From Acidimicrobiales bacterium (GTDB taxonomy: Bacteria > Actinomycetota > Acidimicrobiia > Acidimicrobiales > VFJN01), in assembly GCA_016936035.1 (NCBI GenBank), contig JAFGPU010000160.1, positions 1 through 13,506 on the forward strand: 13,506 bases of DNA, in the 5' to 3' direction. Shown one piece after another: positions 1-5,315 of the stretch. The position numbers were made by a program, and so were the translations under genes. A model generated the notes under the pieces. The model was not told the DNA's origin. It saw only the letters and a list, made by a program, of their open reading frames with translations, and ran no database searches. Numbering within the stretch: position 1 is the first letter of the stretch; the number at the start of each line of letters is the position of its first letter.

Positions 1-57
1 GCCATGGCCAACTACGACGCCGTCATCGACGACCACGACGCAGAGGAGCAGACATGA
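1..57 (+). CDS. 3' end of an unidentified upstream gene (partial)
   Basis: The frame is open from the first base and ends at a TGA that shares ATGA with the start of the next gene. Only 18 residues are visible (AMANYDAVIDDHDAEEQT), rich in Asp and Glu, so the product cannot be recognised. ArsR-type repressors often sit directly upstream of SRPBCC/AHSA1 genes in actinobacteria and overlap them in this way, so an ArsR regulator is a reasonable guess, but nothing in these residues proves it. The overlap itself suggests co-transcription and translational coupling with the downstream gene. Confidence 0.6.
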   Translation, partial: AMANYDAVIDDHDAEEQT

Positions 58-530
58 CCCAGGCAGCAGGCACGATCGTGCGCAAGGAGATCGTCGTCGA
101 CGCACCCGTCGAGCGGGCGTTCAGTGTGTTCACCGACCGGTTCGGAGACGTCAAGCCGCCGGAGCACAACCTGCTCGGCGCGCCCATCGTCGAGACCACC
201 TTCGAGCCCCACGTCGGCGGGCACATCTACGACCGGGCCGAGGACGGCAGCGAGTGCCGGTGGGCGCGCATCCTCGCCTACGAACCCCCGAACCGGGTCG
301 TGTTCAGCTGGGACATCGGGCCCACCTGGCAGATCGAGGCCGACCCTGCCAACGCCAGCGAGGTCGAGGTGCGCTTCGTCGCCGAGGGCGCGGACCGCAC
401 CCGGGTCGCGCTCGAACACCGCCACATCGACCGCCACGGCCCCGGCTGGGAGGGCGTCCACCACGGCGTCGACAGCGACGGCGGCTGGCCGCTCTACCTC
501 AGCCGCTACGCCGCCCTCTTCAGCGCGTAG
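54..530 (+). CDS. SRPBCC/AHSA1-type (START-like) domain protein
   Basis: A 158-residue protein that appears to be a single SRPBCC (Bet v1-like, activator of Hsp90 ATPase C-terminal type) domain: a helix-grip fold that makes a hydrophobic ligand cavity. The opening IVRKEIVVDAPVERAFSVFTDRFG is the usual first strand and helix of the family. The middle (GGHIYDRAEDGSE, then WARILAYEPPNRVVFSWDIGP) matches the family's typical G-G-x-x-Y...W-G-x-V-x-x-x-x-P-P-x-R-x-x-F-x-W pattern. The C-terminal helix contains GWPLYLSRYAALF. Length is normal for a one-domain member. The ATG is preceded by GGAG and overlaps the upstream stop. The ligand is unknown. Such proteins paired with ArsR regulators are often stress or small-molecule response genes; that role is inferred only. 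Confidence 0.88.
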   Translation: MTQAAGTIVRKEIVVDAPVERAFSVFTDRFGDVKPPEHNLLGAPIVETTFEPHVGGHIYDRAEDGSECRWARILAYEPPNRVVFSWDIGPTWQIEADPANASEVEVRFVAEGADRTRVALEHRHIDRHGPGWEGVHHGVDSDGGWPLYLSRYAALFSA

Positions 531-562
531 TCGAGCGGGCCTGCGTGCCACCGGTCCTCGGC

Positions 563-594
563 CGAGCCCACGAGCTGCCTGGCAGCCGGGCTCG
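563..594. terminator. Nested hairpin between convergent genes
   Basis: CGAGCCC (563-569) pairs with GGGCTCG (588-594). Inside it lies a second palindrome, GCTGCC-T-GGCAGC (574-586). The hairpin sits between the SRPBCC stop and the mazF-like stop, so it could terminate from both sides. There is no U-tract, which is common in GC-rich actinobacteria. Confidence 0.5.
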
Positions 595-606
595 CCGGGG
601 TCCCGG

Positions 607-948
607 TCACGGCAGGTCGAGGATCACCGCGATGGTCTCGCGGAGCTGCGCCAGCGGGACGACGCCGATGTTCCCTCGGACCCCGCTGACCCTGTGGGGT
701 GAGACTGCTCGGATGTGCTGGCACTGGGCGGCGGACGCTCGGTCGAGCCCGTTGAGCTCGTCCGGCTCGATCACGATCTCGGAGTGGAAGGCGCGGATCG
801 TGCTCGTGAGCGGGACGACGTGGACGACAGAGGGATCGGCGTCGAGGATGCGCTGCGCTGTCACCAGCACCGCCGGGTGACCGAACCCGGGCTCGCGTCC
901 CTCCGGAACGCCGAGCTCGAGGTCGACGACGTCACCCGAGGTCGGCAT
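607..948 (-). CDS. mazF: MazF/PemK-family toxin (endoribonuclease-like)
   Basis: A 113-residue protein of the MazF/PemK fold, a small SH3-like barrel that in known members cleaves single-stranded RNA at short motifs and is held inactive by its antitoxin. The N-terminus SGDVVDLELG followed by GHPAVLVTAQ matches the family pattern (R)GDIV-x-V-x-L...RPAVVV. The middle VVHVVPLTSTIR matches the conserved strand ending in P-L-T-S. The C-terminus has the typical AAQCQHIRAVSPHRV (family D-Q-I-R-x-V-D-x-x-R-L) and IGVVPLAQLRETIAVIL. The usual Arg of the early strand (RRP) is His here (GHP). The ATG at 946-948 lies inside the antitoxin reading frame (17-base overlap), indicating coupling. Whether the toxin is active cannot be told from sequence. 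Confidence 0.85.
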   Translation of the reverse strand: MPTSGDVVDLELGVPEGREPGFGHPAVLVTAQRILDADPSVVHVVPLTSTIRAFHSEIVIEPDELNGLDRASAAQCQHIRAVSPHRVSGVRGNIGVVPLAQLRETIAVILDLP

Positions 949-1126
949 CGAGCCAGTCCGCTTCGTCCTTTCGAAGAGGCGCCGAGAGCTCTGCTCCGAC
1001 GCGATCCTGTCGCAACGCCCGCACTGCGAGTGTGACGGTGTTGCCGACGGTCGTGTGCAACTCGGCGGCGAGCCGCTTGAGCTCCTCGTGGGTGCTGACG
1101 TCGATGCGCACGCTCGTGCTGTGCAT
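932..1126 (-). CDS. mazE: MazE-like ribbon-helix-helix antitoxin
   Basis: A 64-residue protein directly upstream of the MazF-like gene and overlapping it by 17 bases, the standard antitoxin-then-toxin order. The N-terminus TSVRIDVSTHEELKRLAAEL looks like the beta-strand and first helix of a ribbon-helix-helix DNA-binding domain, followed by TTVGNTVTLAVRALRQD as the second helix. The acidic tail KDEADWLDADLG is what would bind and block the toxin. The ATG at 1124-1126 is preferred over an in-frame ATG four codons earlier, because that one lies within a good -10 box (TATGCT), which would give a leaderless message from 1126. Such antitoxins normally repress their own promoter together with the toxin. 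Confidence 0.82.
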   Translation of the reverse strand: MHSTSVRIDVSTHEELKRLAAELHTTVGNTVTLAVRALRQDRVGAELSAPLRKDEADWLDADLG

Positions 1127-1133
1127 GCAGAAC

Positions 1134-1139
1134 AGCATA
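1134..1139 (-). promoter_or_regulatory. Putative -10 box for the mazEF operon (leaderless start)
   Basis: On the minus strand TATGCT ends 7 bases before the mazE ATG, the spacing expected when transcription begins at the A of the start codon. No clear -35 is seen 17 bases further upstream. A small palindrome, ATGC-N6-GCAT, spans the -10 box and start codon and could be an autoregulatory site. Confidence 0.4.
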
Positions 1140-1173
1140 CCGTGCGGCGGACTGCGGGCGATCGGCGGCCCGT

Positions 1174-1206
1174 GTGACCGGGGGCGCGGCCATGGAGTCC
1201 GGTCAC
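1174..1206. repeat. Inverted repeat in the mazE-tetR divergent region
   Basis: GTGACCGG (1174-1181) and CCGGTCAC (1199-1206) are perfect inverted copies separated by 17 bases, 47 bases before the TetR start. The GTGAC half resembles the half-site of the perfect palindrome at 1946-1962, so it may be an autoregulatory operator. Chance occurrence is possible in DNA this GC-rich. Confidence 0.35.
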
Positions 1207-1253
1207 GCGTCGCTGCATCGCGGGATCGACCACCCTGGTGGGAGACTCGCACC

Positions 1254-1898
1254 ATGACGACGAGGGGCGACGCGCCGGTGGACGGTGACAGACGCACCGC
1301 AGGCGCGCGGGTCACCAGCGCCCAGCGGCGGGACATGTTGCTCGACATGGCCGCGGAGCTCGTGGTCACCGGCTCGACCGAGGCCGTGTCGATGGAGCTG
1401 GTGGCCGAGCGGTGCGGGGTCAGCCGGCCGCTGGTGTACAAGCACTTCGCCAACCGCGACGAGCTCCTCGGCGCGCTGTACCGGCGGGAGGCCGAGCGGC
1501 TGCACCACGAGCTCGCCGAGCAGGTCGGGCGGGCCGGGTCGGTCGAGGAGATGTTCCGGGCGCTCGTCCGGGGGGCGCTGCGTGCCACAGCCGACCGGGG
1601 GCACCTGTTCGCGACGTTGCGCGCCGCCGGGGGTTCGAGTCGAGAGGTGCGGCGCGAGCGACGGCGTCGCGACGCCCGGACGTTCCGGGCGTTCGCGGGG
1701 CGGGCCGTCGACGAGCTCGGCCTCGACGCCCGCCTGGGTCCGGCGACGATCTCGTTGTTGCTCGGGCTGATCGATCCGGTGCTCGCGCAGTGGCGGCTCG
1801 ATCCCACCGCCGAGCGCGCCGAGCTCCTCGAGGAGAGCTACATGGCGATCGTCACCGCGTCGCTGGCGCGCGTGGCGATCCGGCCCCCGGCGCGGTGA
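1254..1898 (+). CDS. TetR/AcrR-family transcriptional regulator
   Basis: A 214-residue protein of typical TetR length. Residues about 21-70 form the DNA-binding domain: TSAQRRDMLLDMAAELV, then STEAVSMELVAERCGVSRPLVYKHF, then ANRDELLGALY. This is the classical helix-turn-helix with the S-x-x-x-V/L-Y-x-H/Y-F signature. The rest is a helical ligand-binding and dimerisation domain that cannot be linked to a ligand; it has a very Arg-rich stretch at about 130-142. The ATG has a GTGGGAG ribosome binding site 9 bases upstream. The gene lies directly upstream of, and in the same direction as, the amidohydrolase/halohydrin dehalogenase-like pair. A perfect palindrome lies in the short gap between them, so it is the likely local repressor of that pair. 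Confidence 0.93.
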   Translation: MTTRGDAPVDGDRRTAGARVTSAQRRDMLLDMAAELVVTGSTEAVSMELVAERCGVSRPLVYKHFANRDELLGALYRREAERLHHELAEQVGRAGSVEEMFRALVRGALRATADRGHLFATLRAAGGSSREVRRERRRRDARTFRAFAGRAVDELGLDARLGPATISLLLGLIDPVLAQWRLDPTAERAELLEESYMAIVTASLARVAIRPPAR

Positions 1899-1904
1899 CG
1901 GTGG

Positions 1905-1933
1905 TTGCGCGCTCGACCGGCTCGTGCGATGCT
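1905..1933 (+). promoter_or_regulatory. Putative sigma-70-type promoter of the amidohydrolase-dehalogenase operon
   Basis: TTGCGC (1905-1910) and GATGCT (1928-1933) are separated by exactly 17 bases. This places transcription start near 1940, a few bases before the palindrome at 1946-1962. The match to consensus is moderate, but the position between the tetR stop and the operator is right. Confidence 0.4.
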
Positions 1934-1945
1934 CGCCACCCATCT

Positions 1946-1962
1946 GGTGACAAAGTGTCACC
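1946..1962. promoter_or_regulatory. Perfect palindrome, probable TetR operator
   Basis: GGTGACA-AAG-TGTCACC has 7-base arms with no mismatch around a 3-base centre. It lies between the TetR gene and the amidohydrolase start, just after the predicted transcription start and 24 bases before the ATG. TetR-family repressors commonly bind such palindromes next to the promoter they block, and the neighbouring tetR gene is the obvious candidate. Binding is inferred. Confidence 0.65.
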
Positions 1963-1986
1963 GACGCGACGAGGGGGCACGCACCG

Positions 1987-3141
1987 ATGACCTACGCCGG
2001 TGATCAGCGGATCCTGGACGCCGACAGCCACGTGATGGAGCTGTCCGATTTCCTCGACCCGCACATCGACGACGAGTTCCGGGCCGGGTTGCGCCGCAAG
2101 GGCATGGACGCCCTCCAGCCGACCCTCGACGACGCGATCCGCCGGGCGTCGCGGCGGCGCGAGGACGCGGCGGTCGCCGCGGCCGCCGACGAGCGGCTGC
2201 TGCAGGACAAGGGCTGGAGCGCACTCGGCGCCTTCGACCCCGCCGAGCGCAGCCACGCCCTCGACCTGTTCGGGTTCGACGGCCAGCTCGTCTTCGCCAC
2301 GTTCGCGACCTCGATGTTCACCGGCCGCGACCTCGACCGCCTCTACGCCGGCGCCAGCGCGCAGAACCGCGCGATCGCCGACTTCTGCTCGGCCGACCCC
2401 CGCCTGCTGGCCGTCGGCTACGTGCCCCTGGTCGATCCCGAGCGGGCGACGAAGGCCCTCGTCGAGGCCATCGACCTCGGCTGCGACGCCGTCATGGTGC
2501 CGTCGACCGCCGCCGGCGAGCGCTCGCCCACCCACCCGGACCTCGACCCGGTGTGGGACACGTTCGCCCAGGCCGACGTGCCCTTCGTGCTGCACGTCGG
2601 GGGCGGGGGCAGGCTCCTCGACCCGGCGTTCCACCACAACGCCATGCCGGTGACCGATCACCTCGGCGGCGGGGAGAACATCCGGTCCAAGGACTTCCTG
2701 GCCATCCACCATTCCCCCGAGCTGTTCCTCGGCGCGCTGATCTACGACGGGCTGTTCGACCGCTTCCCGGCGCTGCGGGGCGGCTGCATCGAGCAGGGTG
2801 CGGGGTGGGTGATCTCGTGGATGCGCCACCTCGACTACGGCCTGCGGGCGTTCCGCCGCACCGAGGAGCCGCTGCGGCGACTCGAGCTCGCGCCGAGCGA
2901 GTACGTGCGTCGGCACCTCAAGTTCACGCCGTTCCCCGGTGAGCCGGTCGGGTGGATGATCGAGCAGGCTGGACCCGAGCTCTTCATGTTCTCGACCGAC
3001 TACCCGCACCCCGAAGGCGGCCGTGATCCGCTGGCCAAGTTCACCGACGCCCTCGCGGCGTCGACGCCCGAGGCTCGGGACCGGTTCTACTACGGCAACA
3101 TGGCCGAGCTGCTGGGACGGGCGGCGGAGCTGCCCGCATGA
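1987..3141 (+). CDS. Amidohydrolase-family (amidohydrolase 2 / ACMSD-like) metal-dependent hydrolase
   Basis: A 384-residue TIM-barrel protein of the amidohydrolase 2 family, whose members hydrolyse or decarboxylate ring acids and related compounds using one divalent metal. Visible family signatures are the N-terminal DADSHVMEL (D13, H15), FVLHVGGGGRLLDP (H203, metal region), FLAIHHSPELFLGALIYDG (H241/H242), a GCIEQGAGWV segment (E269) and the C-terminal FMFSTDYPHPEGGRDP (catalytic or metal Asp338, His341). The N-terminal motif is D-x-D-x-H rather than E/D-x-H-x-H, a variant common in actinobacterial members; I cannot predict the substrate. No signal peptide, so cytoplasmic. The ATG has GAGGGGG 9 bases upstream and a palindromic operator before that. 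The stop overlaps the next start (ATGA), so the two enzymes are coupled and probably act in one pathway. Confidence 0.9.
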   Translation: MTYAGDQRILDADSHVMELSDFLDPHIDDEFRAGLRRKGMDALQPTLDDAIRRASRRREDAAVAAAADERLLQDKGWSALGAFDPAERSHALDLFGFDGQLVFATFATSMFTGRDLDRLYAGASAQNRAIADFCSADPRLLAVGYVPLVDPERATKALVEAIDLGCDAVMVPSTAAGERSPTHPDLDPVWDTFAQADVPFVLHVGGGGRLLDPAFHHNAMPVTDHLGGGENIRSKDFLAIHHSPELFLGALIYDGLFDRFPALRGGCIEQGAGWVISWMRHLDYGLRAFRRTEEPLRRLELAPSEYVRRHLKFTPFPGEPVGWMIEQAGPELFMFSTDYPHPEGGRDPLAKFTDALAASTPEARDRFYYGNMAELLGRAAELPA

Positions 3142-3875
3142 CCCGGCGCGTCGCGCTGGTGAGCGACGCCTCCGGGTACGTCGGCCCTGCGCTCTGTCGG
3201 CTCCTCGCCGAACGTGACCACGACCTCGTCGTCGCCGACCCGGCGGCCGGGCTGGTCGACGAGCTCCGCTCGCTGGGAGCGGACGTGGTCTCGACCACGG
3301 GCGCGCGCAACCTGGCGGCGCCCGAGTCGGCCGAGCGCCTCGTGCAGGCCGGGTTGGACCGGTTCGGCCGGATCGATGCCGCCGTCGCCTTCACGGGGCG
3401 GATCGTGGTCGGCCGGTTCCTGTCGTCGTCGCTCGACGACCTGCGGTCCGCGGTGAGCGGATGCCTGGAGGCGCCGTACAACTTCCTGCACGCGGTCGTG
3501 CCGCCCATGGTGGAGCAGGGCGACGGTCAGATCCTGGTGTTCACCAGCGCGACCGGTGCCCGCCCGACACCCGGCGCCCCCTTGTACTCGTCCGCCAGGG
3601 CCGGGGCCAACATGCTGATCCGGAACGTGGCCGGCGAGGTCGCCCACCACAACGTCCAGATCAACGCCGTCGGCACCAACTTCATCGACTTCGACGGCTT
3701 CCTGCGGGCGAGCCGTGCGGAGACGCCCGAGGGTCGGGCACGCGTCGAGGCCCAGGTGCCGATGGGGCGCCTCGGCAGCCTCGACGAGGTGGCGCACTTC
3801 GCCCTGCCGTTCGTCGACGGCCGCAGCCGGTTCACGACCGGTCAGTTCGTCGCGTACGCCGGGGGGTGGGCATAG
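3138..3875 (+). CDS. Putative halohydrin dehalogenase (SDR-fold, HheG/HheD-like)
   Basis: A 245-residue protein with the short-chain dehydrogenase fold that lacks the hallmarks of a dehydrogenase. The usual TGxxxGxG nucleotide motif is replaced by SDASGYVG (residues 9-16), close to the T-x4-F/Y-x-G motif of halohydrin dehalogenases, with Ser for Thr. The active site reads S137-x12-Y150-x3-R154 (FTSATG...LYSSARAGA): Arg replaces the catalytic Lys of normal SDRs, exactly the Ser-Tyr-Arg triad of halohydrin dehalogenases. After it, NAVGTNFIDFDGFL (177-189) lies where these enzymes form the halide/nucleophile pocket. The C-terminus RFTTGQFVAYAGGW fits the family. Known members convert vicinal haloalcohols to epoxides and reopen epoxides with anions such as azide, cyanide or nitrite, without NAD(P). 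Length is normal. The ATG overlaps the amidohydrolase stop. An atypical SDR without dehalogenase activity is the alternative. Confidence 0.8.
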   Translation: MTRRVALVSDASGYVGPALCRLLAERDHDLVVADPAAGLVDELRSLGADVVSTTGARNLAAPESAERLVQAGLDRFGRIDAAVAFTGRIVVGRFLSSSLDDLRSAVSGCLEAPYNFLHAVVPPMVEQGDGQILVFTSATGARPTPGAPLYSSARAGANMLIRNVAGEVAHHNVQINAVGTNFIDFDGFLRASRAETPEGRARVEAQVPMGRLGSLDEVAHFALPFVDGRSRFTTGQFVAYAGGWA

Positions 3876-3899
3876 CCACCGTCGTGCGGCCGGCGCGGG

Positions 3900-5315
3900 C
3901 TACCGGACGATGCGGCCGTCGACGACCGTCGCGGCGACCCGGACCTCGCGGGGGTTCCTCAGGGCGTCGTCCAGCGGCACGGTCAGCAGGCAGAGGTCGG
4001 CGGGGCTGCCGGCCGTGACGGACCGGGGCGGGCCGCCCGGCGCGTCGGCGCTGCCGAGGAAGAGGTCCAGCGCCCGCCGGGCGCCGACGGCCTCGCGGGC
4101 GCCGACCGTCGCGCCGGTGGCGGTCGTGCGGGTGCGGGCGGCGTCGACGGCGCGCCAGGGGTCGAGGTGGGTGTAGGGGGCGTCGGTGCTGCCGGCCACG
4201 GCGATCCCGCGATCGATCAGGCTCGCGCAGGGGTAGAGGTGGGGCCGGTCGTCGGGGTCGACGTCGCGGAGGTGGTCGTCGCCCCGCTCGGCGACGAAGC
4301 CGGGCTGGGTGACCACGGTGAGGCCGTGGCGGGCGATGCGGTCGTACTGGTCGTCGGGGATGACGGCGCCGTGCTCGATGCGGTCGCCGGGGCGGCTGCC
4401 GGCCTCGTCCCAGGCGGCGAGGGCGAGCACGAGCGCGACTCGGGTGACGCAGTGGACGGCGACGCGGCGGCCGTGGCGGTGGGCGGCGGTGAACCGGTCG
4501 CAGAGGTCGTCGAGCGACGGGTAGGCGCCGTCGTCGATCACGATCTTGACGGGCCCCCACGACAGACCCGCGGGTGGGTCGCTGCCGGCGAGCTCGGGGC
4601 CACCGGTCACGACCACGTGCTGGGGGAGGGCGCCCGATGCGACGGCATCCGTGAGCGGCGCCAGGTCCTCGAAGGTCGTGTACGGCGTGGTGTCGGTGAC
4701 GGCCGTGACACCGAAGCGGGCCAGGCGGCGGCCGAGCGCCGCCAGGTCGGGCGGGTCCTCGCGGGGGAGCAGGTGACGCAGCCAGTCGTCGGCCCGGTGG
4801 AGGCGGCCGGTGGTCCGACCCGCAGCGTCACGCTCGATGCCGCTGCGGTCGGCGTGGTGGTCCTGGTGGTCGAGGCCCAGTGAGTCGACGGCGACGCTGT
4901 TGAGCACCCAGCGGGCGCCCGAGCGGTGCTGCACACGGACCGGGCGCCGGGGGACGAGGCGGTCGAGGTCGTGACGGTCGATGTCGCCCGCCACCGACTC
5001 GTGGTAGCCGACCGCCCGGATCCACGCGCCGGGCGCCAGCGCCGCGTCGGCGCGGCGCAGCGCTGCGGCCAGGGCGCGCTCGTCGCGCACCTCGGGCGGG
5101 CCGGCCACGACAGAGCGAGCGGCTGCGGCGGTGGCCAGCAGGTGGATGTGGTGATCGTGCAACCCCGGGATGAGCGCACCGCCCCCGCCGTCGATCACCG
5201 CGGCGTCCGGCGACGGTCGCACGGAGGGGCCGACCTCCGTGACGGTGGCGCCCTGGACGCGCACGTCGGCGACACGACCGTCGACCTCGACCCTGCGCAG
5301 GAAGAGATCGCTCAG
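3900..5315 (-). CDS. YtcJ-like (amidohydrolase 3 family) amidohydrolase, probable CTG start
   Basis: A 471-residue member of the YtcJ/N-substituted formamide deformylase-type amidohydrolases: a TIM barrel with metal ligands, flanked by a beta-sandwich. Seen in order: the sandwich strand FLRRVEVDGRVADVRVQG, IPGLHDHHIHL (H56, H58), GPVKIVIDDG (K257 region), VAVHCVT (H288), DRIEHGAVIPDDQ (H315), AGSTDAPYTHLDPW (D378), and the closing GSPADLCLLTVPLDD...VAATVVDGRIV. The natural N-terminus is SDLFLRRVEVDG. The only suitable codon before it is CTG, which overlaps the stop of the CoA-transferase as CTGA and has GGAG 8 bases upstream. The next GTG (DVRV) would remove the first beta-strand. Cytoplasmic; substrate unknown. 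It converges on the dehalogenase-like gene, leaving 24 bases between them. Confidence 0.85.
   Translation of the reverse strand: MSDLFLRRVEVDGRVADVRVQGATVTEVGPSVRPSPDAAVIDGGGGALIPGLHDHHIHLLATAAAARSVVAGPPEVRDERALAAALRRADAALAPGAWIRAVGYHESVAGDIDRHDLDRLVPRRPVRVQHRSGARWVLNSVAVDSLGLDHQDHHADRSGIERDAAGRTTGRLHRADDWLRHLLPREDPPDLAALGRRLARFGVTAVTDTTPYTTFEDLAPLTDAVASGALPQHVVVTGGPELAGSDPPAGLSWGPVKIVIDDGAYPSLDDLCDRFTAAHRHGRRVAVHCVTRVALVLALAAWDEAGSRPGDRIEHGAVIPDDQYDRIARHGLTVVTQPGFVAERGDDHLRDVDPDDRPHLYPCASLIDRGIAVAGSTDAPYTHLDPWRAVDAARTRTTATGATVGAREAVGARRALDLFLGSADAPGGPPRSVTAGSPADLCLLTVPLDDALRNPREVRVAATVVDGRIVR

Noticed and set aside
1852..3009. Long open frame antisense to the amidohydrolase (385 codons, minus strand)
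   Set aside because: It is a shadow: the plus strand carries clear amidohydrolase motifs, a ribosome binding site and ATGA coupling. The antisense product is low-complexity Arg/Val/Gly/Glu with no recognisable domain.
3138..3875. Calling this gene a normal SDR oxidoreductase
   Set aside because: The glycine-rich nucleotide motif and the catalytic Lys are both missing, while the Ser-Tyr-Arg pattern fits halohydrin dehalogenase.
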